A stretch of DNA of 23,608 bases from an uncultured Haemophilus sp. (GTDB lineage Bacteria > Pseudomonadota > Gammaproteobacteria > Enterobacterales > Pasteurellaceae), in the NCBI RefSeq assembly GCF_937976265.1, contig NZ_CALJRX010000333.1:1-23608 (forward strand), in the 5' to 3' direction. The notes under the pieces were generated by a model. That model saw only the letters and a program-made list of their open reading frames with translations. It had not been told where the DNA came from and did no database searches. A program made the position numbers and the translations under genes. Positions 1-7,218 of this stretch are shown here, one piece after another; position 1 is the first letter of the stretch, and each line of letters starts with the position of its first letter.

Positions 1-502
1 TTTCTGTTACCAATTGTTTTGATAGGTGTCCATATATGGTTTCCAATCCGTTGGGATGCCTAATTACGATATACTTTCCGTATCCCGCAGCCTCGTATTT
101 CACGATGCGCACCTTGCCAGAGAATGCTGCGCGTATGGTGTCGCCAATATAAACCTTTATATCCAAGCCTTTATGTTGGCGGCCCCAGCGACTTCCGAAG
201 TTACTTGTAACAACTCGGCTAGGTGTGGGCATACAGAAATGACGCAAATTAATTTTGAAAGTGTCTGGAAGTGCAGTTTGACGATGAGCAAATTTGTTGT
301 TCCAATCATCGTAAAGTTGCGCTGCAGGCGATTGAAGATTTTCTCTTATTGCAATGCTTTTCATAACAAGTGTATCTACAGCCTTCATCTTTCGATCTAC
401 AGGAGCTTGTCTTGCAAGTAGATCTTGAGCGTGAATTGCGTTCGAAGAGAGAAGCATTAACGTTCCAAGAGCTAAAGTTTTAAGTGTTCTTTTTAAAGTC
501 AT
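1..502 (-). CDS. M23 (LytM-type) peptidase, Bacteroidales-like, cut by window start
   Basis: Reading the minus strand from ATG 502 gives 167 codons that stay open to base 1, so the C-terminus is missing. Residues 1-25 form a signal peptide (Lys/Arg start, ALGTLMLLSS core, cleavage near IHA|QD), so the product is exported. Residues ~95-165 are an M23 zinc metallopeptidase core: HKGLD (H110, D114) supplies two zinc ligands and YGHL (H159) an active-site His. The C-terminal HxH motif would lie outside the window. M23 enzymes cut peptidoglycan cross-links. The stretch from FKINLRHFCMP through GDTIRAAFSGKVRIVKYE is, as I recall the family, characteristic of Bacteroidales M23 proteins and not of Haemophilus NlpD/MepM types. 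Codon use (several AGA, CGC, ATA and CTA) and the A-rich leader without a clear Shine-Dalgarno also differ from the rest of the window. I infer foreign origin, most simply an assembly chimera. Confidence 0.8.
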   Translation of the reverse strand, partial: MTLKRTLKTLALGTLMLLSSNAIHAQDLLARQAPVDRKMKAVDTLVMKSIAIRENLQSPAAQLYDDWNNKFAHRQTALPDTFKINLRHFCMPTPSRVVTSNFGSRWGRQHKGLDIKVYIGDTIRAAFSGKVRIVKYEAAGYGKYIVIRHPNGLETIYGHLSKQLVTE

Positions 503-516
503 AGTTATTCTTTTAA

Positions 517-1197
517 GTGATACTTCATGCCCTAAAAACAAAGAATTCAAGGCAAATTCATCAACTATTGCAACTATTTTACGGTGACTGGGGCTTTCAT
601 TGCGATGCGGACAACTATTTCTATGCTCGCAATTTATGCCTTCCGTATATTTTAGAAGAACGTGAAGGCATGCCCGTAAGTCTTGGCGCCTTAATTCTTT
701 ATTTCGCCGCAAGTTTAAAATTACCGATTTATCCCGTAAATTTCCCGACTCAACTAATTTTACGTGCAGAAGTAGATGGTGAAGTCGCATTTATTGATCC
801 TTGGAGTGGAAAATATATTTCAGTGGATGAATTGAAAAAACTCTATGAAGGCGCCTTTGGTTTTGGCGCTCAAATTCAACCTGAGGATTTAGCCCGAGCA
901 GATATTCCGATGCTGACCGCACGTTTCCGTCAGCTCGCCAAGAATGCCTTAATTCGTGAAGAACAAAACGATTTTGCTTTTAATTATATCGAATTCTTGT
1001 TAGCGGTAAGAAAAGATCCTTATGATATTCGCGATCGTGGCTTAGTGTTGGCGCAAATGGGGGCTTATCTTTCCGCCATTGAGGATTTGGAATATTTTGT
1101 GGAACAATGTCCAAATGATCCCACTTCTTCTCTGTTAAAAATTCAACTTTTAGAACTGAAAGGCGAAGCATTGAAAGATGCCAATGCCATCCATTAA
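517..1197 (+). pseudogene. SirB1-family (transglutaminase-like/TPR) protein, 5' end missing
   Basis: The frame gives 226 residues from a GTG at 517, directly after an in-frame TAA (514-516). It matches the SirB1/YchA family as I know it: a transglutaminase-like core (REGMPVSLGAL, FPTQLILRAEVDGEVAFIDPW) followed by a TPR-like helical tail (ALIREEQNDFAFNYIEFLLA to the end). Family members are about 260-270 residues, so an N-terminal helical segment of some 35-45 residues is absent. GTG 517 has no Shine-Dalgarno and is best read as an internal Val codon, not a start. The break coincides with the edge of the Bacteroidales-like sequence, so the gene is probably intact in the source genome and cut here by the chimeric join. 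The function of SirB1 is not established. It sits 12 bases before kdsA, the usual neighbour in Haemophilus and enterobacteria. Confidence 0.8.
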
Positions 1198-1209
1198 AAA
1201 GGAAATATT

Positions 1210-2064
1210 ATGCAAAATAAAATTGTAAAAATTGGCAATATTGATGTCGCAAATGACAAACCCTTTGTGCTTTTCGGCGGGATGAACGTGCTTGAAAGTC
1301 GAGATATGGCGATGCAAGTTTGTGAAGCTTACGTGAAAGTGACTGAAAAGTTGGGGGTGCCTTATGTCTTTAAAGCATCTTTCGATAAAGCTAACCGCTC
1401 TTCAATTCATTCTTACCGTGGTCCAGGTATGGAAGAAGGTTTAAAAATTTTCCAAGAGTTAAAAGAAACCTTTGGCGTGAAAGTAATTACCGATGTGCAC
1501 GAAATCTATCAATGTCAGCCTGTTGCCGATGTAGTGGATGTGATTCAGTTGCCTGCATTCTTAGCTCGTCAAACTGATTTAGTCGAAGCTATGGCAAAAA
1601 CCGGTGCGGTAATTAACGTGAAAAAACCACAATTCTTAAGCCCAGGTCAAATGGGGAATATCGTGGATAAGTTTGAAGAATGCGGTAATGATCAAATTAT
1701 CCTTTGTGATCGCGGTTCGAACTTTGGCTACGATAATTTAGTGGTGGATATGTTAGGTTTTGGCGTAATGAAAAAAGTGTCGAAAGGTAGTCCAGTTATT
1801 TTTGACGTGACTCATTCATTACAATGTCGTGATCCGTTTGGTGCTGCTTCAGGCGGTCGTCGTGAACAAGTGACCGAATTAGCCCGTTCTGGATTAGCTA
1901 TTGGCATTGCAGGCTTATTCTTAGAAGCGCACCCAAATCCAAATCAAGCAAAATGTGATGGTCCTTCTGCATTGCCACTTTCGGCATTAGAAGGTTTTGT
2001 CTCACAGATGAAAGCCATTGATGATTTAGTGAAGTCTTTCCCTGAATTAGATACATCTATCTAA
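1210..2064 (+). CDS. kdsA: 3-deoxy-D-manno-octulosonate 8-phosphate (KDO-8-P) synthase
   Basis: The 284-residue protein has the full length of the family. It condenses phosphoenolpyruvate with arabinose 5-phosphate to KDO-8-P in the cytoplasm, the committed step to the KDO of LPS inner core. Motifs in order are FGGMNVLESRD (~22-32), KASFDKANRSS (~55-65), DVHE (~96), KKPQFLSPGQM (~138), CDRGSNFGYDN, FDVTHSLQ, GGRREQ and EAHPNPNQAKCDGPSALPL near the end. Residue 26 is Asn where metal-dependent enzymes have Cys, which puts this in the metal-independent class with the E. coli enzyme. The start has AAGGAA 7 bases upstream. The gene probably reads through from sirB1 and ends at a hairpin made partly of uptake-signal sequence. 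Confidence 0.97.
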   Translation: MQNKIVKIGNIDVANDKPFVLFGGMNVLESRDMAMQVCEAYVKVTEKLGVPYVFKASFDKANRSSIHSYRGPGMEEGLKIFQELKETFGVKVITDVHEIYQCQPVADVVDVIQLPAFLARQTDLVEAMAKTGAVINVKKPQFLSPGQMGNIVDKFEECGNDQIILCDRGSNFGYDNLVVDMLGFGVMKKVSKGSPVIFDVTHSLQCRDPFGAASGGRREQVTELARSGLAIGIAGLFLEAHPNPNQAKCDGPSALPLSALEGFVSQMKAIDDLVKSFPELDTSI

Positions 2065-2069
2065 TAGAG

Positions 2070-2112
2070 AAGTGCGGTTGAAAACAGCGTTGTTTTTGAC
2101 CGTACTTTTGTT
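2070..2112 (+). terminator. Hairpin terminator after kdsA, degenerate uptake-signal pair
   Basis: Arms 2070-2086 and 2091-2107 pair over 17 positions with three imperfect pairs (some G-T), with a 4-base loop and a T-rich tail. The left arm begins with a perfect AAGTGCGGT; the facing copy is ACCGTACTT, one base off. It may only attenuate, since the next gene lies 18 bases downstream and has its own strong ribosome site. Confidence 0.65.
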
Positions 2113-2130
2113 CTGTAAAAGGAGATAACA

Positions 2131-3078
2131 ATGAATATCGTATTTTTAGACAGCACGGCAATTCCGAAACATATTCCTATTCCTCGTCCAAGTTTTCCTC
2201 ATAATTGGGTAGAGTATGAATATACTTCTGCGGAACAAACCATTGAGCGAGCAAAAGACGCGGATATTATTATCACCAGCAAAGTGATTTTAAGCCGTGA
2301 GGTGTTGCAACAACTACCTAAATTAAAATTGATTGCTATCACCGCAACAGGCACCAATAATGTAGATTTAGACGCGGCAAAAGAATTGGGTGTGACGGTT
2401 AAAAATGTGACGGGTTATTCTGCCACGACCGTACCTGAGCATGTGTTGGGGATGATTTTTGCGTTAAAACACAGCTTGGCTGGTTGGCAGCGCGATCAAA
2501 TCACCGGCAAATGGACGGAGAGTAAACAGTTCTGTTATTTTGATTATCCCATTACAGATGTTAAAGGTTCAACATTAGGTGTATTTGGAAAAGGCTGTTT
2601 AGGTACAGAAGTCGGGCGTTTAGCCGAACTTTTAGGCATGAAAGTCCTTTATGCTGAACATCGAAATGCGACAACTTGTCGTGAAGGTTACACGCCTTTT
2701 GAAGAGGTGCTAAAACAGGCCGATATTCTGACATTGCATTGTGCATTGACTGAAACAACTAAAAATTTAATCAATCAAGAAACCTTGTCACTTTGTAAGA
2801 AAGGGGCGTATTTAATCAATACTGGTCGTGGACCATTGATTGACGAGCAAGCAGTTTGTGACGCATTAAAATCAGGACAATTAGGTGGCGCCGCATTAGA
2901 TGTGTTAGTGAAAGAACCACCAGAGAAAAATAATCCACTGATTGAATTAGCAAAAACGATGCCGAATTTAATTATCACACCTCATATTGCTTGGGCGAGT
3001 GATAGTGCGGTAACCACGCTAACGAAAAAAGTGACGCAAAATATCGAAGATTTCGTTCAACAATTAAATCAAAAATAA
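2131..3078 (+). CDS. D-2-hydroxyacid dehydrogenase, NAD-dependent (HI_1556 type)
   Basis: The 315-residue cytoplasmic enzyme has the normal length for D-isomer-specific 2-hydroxyacid dehydrogenases. The NAD-binding Rossmann loop is GKGCLG (~153-158), a variant of GxGxxG. The catalytic triad is complete: R233 in NTGRGPLID, E262 in VKEPPEKN and H285 in TPHIAWAS. It interconverts a 2-keto acid and a D-2-hydroxy acid. Hydroxypyruvate or glycerate is the usual guess for this subgroup, but the sequence does not fix the substrate. A strong AAAGGAGA ribosome site lies 5 to 8 bases before ATG 2131. Its TAA overlaps the ATG of lolC by one base (TAATG), so it is translationally coupled to the lipoprotein-release genes without an obvious functional link. 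The same placement between kdsA and lolC is known in H. influenzae. Confidence 0.9.
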   Translation: MNIVFLDSTAIPKHIPIPRPSFPHNWVEYEYTSAEQTIERAKDADIIITSKVILSREVLQQLPKLKLIAITATGTNNVDLDAAKELGVTVKNVTGYSATTVPEHVLGMIFALKHSLAGWQRDQITGKWTESKQFCYFDYPITDVKGSTLGVFGKGCLGTEVGRLAELLGMKVLYAEHRNATTCREGYTPFEEVLKQADILTLHCALTETTKNLINQETLSLCKKGAYLINTGRGPLIDEQAVCDALKSGQLGGAALDVLVKEPPEKNNPLIELAKTMPNLIITPHIAWASDSAVTTLTKKVTQNIEDFVQQLNQK

Positions 3079-4259
3079 TGAATTTACCTATTTCTTTATA
3101 CGTCGCCCTGCGATATTGGCGTGCAAAAAGCGCCGATCGTTTTGGGCGACTTGTTGCTAATTTAGCAAGCTTTGGCATCGTACTGGGTGTGATGGCATTG
3201 ATTATTGTGCTTTCTGTCATGAATGGATTAGAAGGCTATCAAAAACAACAGGTGCTTTCGAGCATTCCACACGCGATTATTAGCCAAGAAGCGCCTATTT
3301 CGGCAGAAAAACCGCTTGAAAATACACCGCACTTTGTGCAAAAAGCCGTGCCGATTAATACCACAAATGTTGTGTTTCAAACGGCAAAAGGCGTAAGTGC
3401 GGGACAAGTGATTGGTATTCAGTCTTTTTCAGATGATCCTTTACTGGAAGGTTTCGAACCGAGTCAATTTAATCAACTTTTACCGCAAGGTGAGTTTAAG
3501 TTGATTATTGGCGATAATCTGGCTCAAAAGTTAGGTTTGGCGGTGGGCGATAAAGTTCGCTTAATGATTACGGAAAACAGCCAATACACCCCATTTGGCC
3601 GCGTGCCAATGCAGCGTTTATTTACGGTGAGCGAGATTTACTATGATTATGGTGAAGTCTCAGGTTACGAGGTTTTTGCTAATTTAGCCGATATTGGTCG
3701 CCTAATGCGTATTCAACCAGGTGAGGCTCAAGGCTATCGTTTATTCCTGGATGATCCTTTCCAAATCACAGAATTACCAACCTATTTTAAAGAGAGTCAT
3801 ATCAGCGATTGGCGTGTCCAAAAAGGAGAGTTTTTCCAAGCGGTTCGTATGGAAAAAAATATGATGGGCTTGTTGATTAGTTTAATTATCGTTGTTGCGA
3901 TTTCCAATATTGTGACCTCATTAAGTTTAATGGTGGTGGATAAACAAGGGGAAATCGCCATTTTGCAAACGCAAGGTGTGACTAAATCACAAGTGCGTTC
4001 GATCTTTATTTATCAAGGTTTATTGGTGGGGCTAGTGGGCACATTGATTGGTGCTGTACTGGGCGTATTAATCACCTTAAACCTTGGGGCAATTTTAAGT
4101 GCGGTCAATCCGAACGGTGTTTTCTTGCCAACATCCATTGAGCCTGTGCAAGTCATTATTGTGATTGCCTTTTCTTTATTGTTATCTTTATTATCAACCA
4201 TTTATCCAGCTTATCGTGCGGCAAAAACTGAGCCGGCGGAAGCATTACGTTATGAGTAA
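3078..4259 (+). CDS. lolC: Lipoprotein-releasing ABC transporter, membrane subunit LolC
   Basis: The 393-residue inner-membrane protein of the FtsX/MacB-type permease family works with LolE and LolD to extract outer-membrane lipoproteins from the inner membrane and pass them to LolA. The four-segment layout is visible: one helix at ~25-47 (SFGIVLGVMALIIVLSVMNG), a large periplasmic domain (~50-255), then three helices from ~258 to the end. The cytoplasmic coupling segment VVDKQGEIAILQTQGVT is typical, and the C-terminal YPAYRAAKTEPAEALRYE motif is the LolC/E/FtsX ending. The start overlaps the preceding stop (TAATG) with no independent Shine-Dalgarno, so expression depends on coupling. It is called LolC, not LolE, because it is first in a lolC-lolD-lolE order. 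A perfect uptake signal lies in frame at 4097. Confidence 0.94.
   Translation: MNLPISLYVALRYWRAKSADRFGRLVANLASFGIVLGVMALIIVLSVMNGLEGYQKQQVLSSIPHAIISQEAPISAEKPLENTPHFVQKAVPINTTNVVFQTAKGVSAGQVIGIQSFSDDPLLEGFEPSQFNQLLPQGEFKLIIGDNLAQKLGLAVGDKVRLMITENSQYTPFGRVPMQRLFTVSEIYYDYGEVSGYEVFANLADIGRLMRIQPGEAQGYRLFLDDPFQITELPTYFKESHISDWRVQKGEFFQAVRMEKNMMGLLISLIIVVAISNIVTSLSLMVVDKQGEIAILQTQGVTKSQVRSIFIYQGLLVGLVGTLIGAVLGVLITLNLGAILSAVNPNGVFLPTSIEPVQVIIVIAFSLLLSLLSTIYPAYRAAKTEPAEALRYE
4097..4105 (+). repeat. DNA uptake signal core, inside lolC
   Basis: Perfect AAGTGCGGT, the Haemophilus-type uptake sequence recognised during natural transformation. It encodes part of LolC. Confidence 0.9.
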
Positions 4260-4262
4260 AAT

Positions 4263-4946
4263 ATGAGTAACTACTTATTAGAATGCCAAAATATTAATAA
4301 ATTTTACCAAGAGGGCGAGAACCAAACCCAAGTATTAAAAGGCGTAAGCTTTGCTATGAAACCACAAGAATTAGTGGCGATTGTGGGGAGTTCAGGTTCG
4401 GGGAAAAGTACTTTATTACACACCTTGGGCGGTTTAGATCAGCCAAGTAGTGGGGAAGTCTTTATTAAAGGACAATCTTTGCAAAAAGCGTCTGAAAGTG
4501 AATTGGCTAAATTACGTAACCAAAATCTAGGTTTTGTGTATCAATTTCACCATTTAATGGCGGATTTTACCGCATTGGAAAATGTGATGATGCCGATGTT
4601 AATTGGTCGTCAGAATAAAACAGAAGCAAAAGATCGTGCTGAAAAAATATTAGGCGCAGTAGGCTTAAGTCATCGCATTACTCATCGCCCATCTGCACTT
4701 TCGGGCGGTGAACGTCAACGAGTGGCGATTGCCCGTGCATTGGTGAATAATCCTGCTCTCGTCTTAGCCGATGAACCAACCGGGAACTTGGATCATAAAA
4801 CCACAGAAAGTATTTTTGAGTTGATTCAAACCTTAAATACGGAACAAAACATTGCGTTTTTATTAGTTACTCATGATATGTCATTAGCGCAAAAACTGTC
4901 TCGTTGCTTAACCATGCAAGACGGCATTTTGAAGGAAGGTGCATAA
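4263..4946 (+). CDS. lolD: Lipoprotein-releasing ABC transporter, ATPase LolD
   Basis: The 227-residue cytoplasmic ATPase powers LolCDE. Walker A is GSSGSGKST (42-50), the Q-loop region GFVYQFHHLMADFTALENV is the LolD form, the ABC signature is LSGGE (~146-150), Walker B is LVLADEPTG with the catalytic Glu near 170, and the H-loop is LVTHDM. All catalytic residues are present and the length is normal. The gene starts 3 bases after lolC without a clear Shine-Dalgarno and its stop overlaps the lolE ATG (TAATG), so the three genes form one coupled unit. LolD is placed between its two membrane partners, as in E. coli. Confidence 0.96.
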   Translation: MSNYLLECQNINKFYQEGENQTQVLKGVSFAMKPQELVAIVGSSGSGKSTLLHTLGGLDQPSSGEVFIKGQSLQKASESELAKLRNQNLGFVYQFHHLMADFTALENVMMPMLIGRQNKTEAKDRAEKILGAVGLSHRITHRPSALSGGERQRVAIARALVNNPALVLADEPTGNLDHKTTESIFELIQTLNTEQNIAFLLVTHDMSLAQKLSRCLTMQDGILKEGA

Positions 4947-6196
4947 TGAATACGCCTTTTTTCATTAGTTGGCGTTATCAACGAGGTAAGCAAAAGAATC
5001 CGTTGGTGGCGTTAATTTCAAAATTCTCTGCTATCGGTATCGCCCTTGGTGTGGCAGTGTTGATTGTGGGATTAAGTGCCATGAATGGCTTTGAGCGTGA
5101 ATTGAATTCACGTATTTTGGCAGTCGTACCACATGCGGAAATCACAGTAAATCCACAGGGCAATGAGAGCACATTAAACCATTGGCAGAACCTTGCGGAA
5201 CGTCTAAAAACAAACAAAAAAATTACCGCACTTTCACCTTTTGTGAGTTTTACTGCCTTAGTCGAAAATGGCAATAAACTTAAAGTTGTACAAGTGAAAG
5301 GGGTCGATAAACAAGCTGAAGATCAAGTGAGTTCTCTTGGTAAGTTTGTGGAAGGTGATGGCTGGCAGAAATTCGCAGAAGAAGGTGGATTGGTGCTGGG
5401 CTCTGGTATTGCCAAAGAGTTAGATGTTAAAGCAGGCGATTGGGTGTCGTTATTGATTTCTCAACCGAATGGTGAAGATCAAATGGCTCAGCCTAATCGT
5501 GAGCGTGTTCAAGTGACCGCTATTTTACGTTTAGATGGTCAGTTAGACCACAGTTATGCCTTACTGGCATTGCCTCAAGCACAAGAGTTAATGGGATATC
5601 GTGAAGATCAAATTACCGGTGTTGAATTAAAAGTGGATGATCCATTTAAAGTACAAGAAATGGATTATTCGATGCTGAATGATTATCCGCAACTGCTTTA
5701 TATTCAAAACTGGGTAGCAAAATTTGGCTATATGTATCGTGATATTCAACTTATCCGTACCGTGATGTATATCGCGATGGTGCTTGTAATTGGGGTGGCG
5801 TGTTTTAATATCGTTTCAACCTTAATTATGGCGGTAAAAGATAAGCAAGGTGATATTGCGATTATGCGAACCCTGGGGGCAAATAATGGCTTTATTAAGC
5901 AGATCTTTATTTGGTATGGCTTGCTTGCAGGAATGAAAGGGTGTTTGATTGGTATTGTGTTAGGTGTCGTACTCGCACTGAATCTCACGCCGATTATTCA
6001 AGGCATCGAGACATTACTCGGTAAAAAATTGTTATCAGATGGCATCTATTTCGTTGATTTCTTACCAAGTGAATTACATTGGTTCGATGTTGTATTAGTT
6101 CTCGTGGCGGCATTGGTATTGAGTTTGCTCGCCAGTCTTTATCCAGCCAGTCGAGCCGCGAAGTTACAACCGGCTCAAGTATTGAGTAATCATTAA
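4946..6196 (+). CDS. lolE: Lipoprotein-releasing ABC transporter, membrane subunit LolE
   Basis: From ATG 4946, which overlaps the lolD stop as TAATG and has GAAGGAAGG upstream, the protein is 416 residues. The frame is open back to 4904, but that would add residues from inside lolD, so 4946 is chosen. It begins MNTPFFISWRYQRGKQKNP, then has helix 1 (~28-50), a periplasmic domain to ~270, and three C-terminal helices. The cytoplasmic segment AVKDKQGDIAIMRTLGA and the ending YPASRAAKLQPAQVLSNH are family hallmarks. It pairs with LolC; LolE is the subunit that first receives lipoproteins. A uptake-signal core lies inside at 5225. The operon ends in a strong hairpin directly after this gene. Confidence 0.94.
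   Translation: MNTPFFISWRYQRGKQKNPLVALISKFSAIGIALGVAVLIVGLSAMNGFERELNSRILAVVPHAEITVNPQGNESTLNHWQNLAERLKTNKKITALSPFVSFTALVENGNKLKVVQVKGVDKQAEDQVSSLGKFVEGDGWQKFAEEGGLVLGSGIAKELDVKAGDWVSLLISQPNGEDQMAQPNRERVQVTAILRLDGQLDHSYALLALPQAQELMGYREDQITGVELKVDDPFKVQEMDYSMLNDYPQLLYIQNWVAKFGYMYRDIQLIRTVMYIAMVLVIGVACFNIVSTLIMAVKDKQGDIAIMRTLGANNGFIKQIFIWYGLLAGMKGCLIGIVLGVVLALNLTPIIQGIETLLGKKLLSDGIYFVDFLPSELHWFDVVLVLVAALVLSLLASLYPASRAAKLQPAQVLSNH
5225..5233 (-). repeat. DNA uptake signal core, inside lolE
   Basis: Perfect ACCGCACTT, the reverse orientation of AAGTGCGGT, within the lolE coding sequence. Confidence 0.9.
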
Positions 6197-6197
6197 T

Positions 6198-6236
6198 AAA
6201 AAAATCAGGGATTAAGCATTTAATCCCTGATTTTTT
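6198..6236. terminator. Bidirectional terminator between lolE and zapG
   Basis: TCAGGGATTAA (6205-6215) and TTAATCCCTGA (6220-6230) pair perfectly around the loop GCAT, flanked by a run of A before and T after. This gives a rho-independent terminator in both directions, serving lolE on the plus strand and zapG on the minus strand. It is not built from uptake signals. Confidence 0.93.
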
Positions 6237-6255
6237 ACTGTTCAACCGTTAATTA

Positions 6256-6666
6256 TTATTGGTTTTCTTTATCTGTTTTTAATAAGCCAGATGAACCTTC
6301 GGAATAATCACGAGGCGGCTCTTCAGATTTACTTTCTGATGAGGCAGTCACTAGCTGTTGAGTAAATAAACCTTTGTTAGCGGGTTTATTACCAAGCAAG
6401 GTTTCAGATGAAACCGCATAGTGACGATAGAGTTTTTGATAATCACCAATTAAGGTTTTAAATAATTCGGCACTTTCAGCAAAATGTTTTTCAAGTTGTG
6501 CTTGTTGATCGCTTAACTGTGTTTTCACTTCTTTCAGTTCAGCTTCTGTCTGAACTTGTTTTTTAACAGAACCTTTCGTTAAACGTAATAATAAATAGCC
6601 TAAGATTACGCCAACCACAAGCCCAATCACAGCGGCTTGCCACATTTCTGGTGTCCATGATTGCAT
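6256..6666 (-). CDS. zapG: ZapG/YhcB family (DUF1043) inner-membrane cell-envelope protein
   Basis: The 136-residue protein has one N-terminal membrane helix (AAVIGLVVGVILGYLLLRL, ~11-29), then a charged segment predicted to be coiled coil (~35-75: VQTEAELKEVKTQLSDQQAQ and on). The conserved family block FKTLIGDYQKLYRHYAVSSE (~69-88) follows, and the tail is Ser/Glu-rich and disordered. This is the architecture of YhcB, a division- and envelope-associated protein whose renaming to ZapG reflects its link to the divisome. Its biochemical role is still open. ATG 6666 has AAGGAGT at good spacing. The gene follows ridA on the same strand, with ridA's own terminator between them. Confidence 0.87.
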   Translation of the reverse strand: MQSWTPEMWQAAVIGLVVGVILGYLLLRLTKGSVKKQVQTEAELKEVKTQLSDQQAQLEKHFAESAELFKTLIGDYQKLYRHYAVSSETLLGNKPANKGLFTQQLVTASSESKSEEPPRDYSEGSSGLLKTDKENQ

Positions 6667-6744
6667 ACATTACTCCTTCTTTTGAATTTAGTGTTTAGTG
6701 TAAAGGAAAAACAAAAAAGTTTCTTTGCGGTTGATCACATTTTG

Positions 6745-6766
6745 AAAAAGCCGTGCTTACACGGCT
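6745..6766 (-). terminator. Terminator overlapping the 3' end of the RidA-family gene
   Basis: On the minus strand AGCCGTG pairs with CACGGCT around the loop TAAG and is followed by TTTTT. The left arm covers the last codons (Ala-Val) and the loop contains the TAA stop itself. The stem is 7 perfect GC-rich pairs. Confidence 0.8.
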
Positions 6767-7107
6767 GCAATAATAACGATCTCAACTTTCCAATCAGGAT
6801 CTGCAAGTTTAGCTTCCACGGTTGCTCGGCTTGGTGGATTTTGACTATCGACCCATTCATCCCATGCTTGGTTGAGTTGAGCATAATCTGCCATATCCGC
6901 CAGGAAGATTTGTGTGGTAAGAATTTTACTTTTTTCAGAACCAATTTCAGCCAATAATTTATCGATCAGTGAAAGGACTTCTTTGGTTTGCTCGTAAGCA
7001 TTTTGCTTAACGGTTTTTTCCGGTACTTGGCCGGCAAAATAGGCAGTATTGTTATGAATGACCACTTCAGAAAAGCGTTTGCTTGGTTGAATGCGTTGAA
7101 TCGACAT
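6757..7107 (-). CDS. RidA/YjgF/RutC-family protein (YoaB-like, HI_1627 type)
   Basis: The frame is open back to 7206, but ATG 7107 is chosen because AAGGAG lies just upstream and the protein then begins MSIQRIQPSKRFSEVVIHNN with the standard family N-terminus (116 residues). RidA-family enzymes are small trimeric cytosolic proteins; RidA itself hydrolyses reactive enamine/imine intermediates from PLP enzymes. The conserved Arg in PPSRATVE and the C-terminal VEIVIIAAV strand are present. The overall pattern (AYFAGQVPE, QIFLADMADYAQLNQAWDEW) fits the YoaB-like subgroup better than RidA proper, so deaminase activity is probable but untested here. The gene is divergent from the YwiC-like gene, with 111 bases between. 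Confidence 0.88.
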   Translation of the reverse strand: MSIQRIQPSKRFSEVVIHNNTAYFAGQVPEKTVKQNAYEQTKEVLSLIDKLLAEIGSEKSKILTTQIFLADMADYAQLNQAWDEWVDSQNPPSRATVEAKLADPDWKVEIVIIAAV

Positions 7108-7158
7108 AATGGCTCCTTTTTGATGAAGATAATTCCATTCTAAAGGTGGTTTTAGACT

Positions 7159-7187
7159 TTGTAAATCAAGAAATTGTGAGATAAAAT
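7159..7187 (+). promoter_or_regulatory. Predicted sigma-70 promoter for the YwiC-like/Sel1 pair
   Basis: TTGTAA (7159-7164) and TAAAAT (7182-7187) are separated by 17 bases, 31 bases before the ATG at 7219. The match to TTGACA/TATAAT is 4 of 6 and 5 of 6. Confidence 0.5.
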
Positions 7188-7218
7188 AATTGAGAATTTT
7201 TATCAACTAAAGAAAACT

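Noticed and set aside
26..421. 131-codon open frame on the plus strand at the left edge
   Set aside because: It is antisense to the M23 frame, which has a signal peptide and catalytic motifs; the plus frame shows no recognisable domain or ribosome site.
4904..4945. Upstream extension of lolE to an earlier ATG
   Set aside because: It would lie inside lolD, adds residues unlike the LolE N-terminus, and the TAATG overlap at 4946 is the standard arrangement.
6726..6745. TGTGATCAACCGCAAA before zapG as a fourth CRP site
   Set aside because: Only the left half matches well; the right half GCAAA agrees at 3 of 5 positions.
7108..7206. Longer N-terminus for the RidA-family protein
   Set aside because: The ATG at 7107 has a strong AAGGAG and gives the family's normal start; the extension crosses the divergent promoter region.
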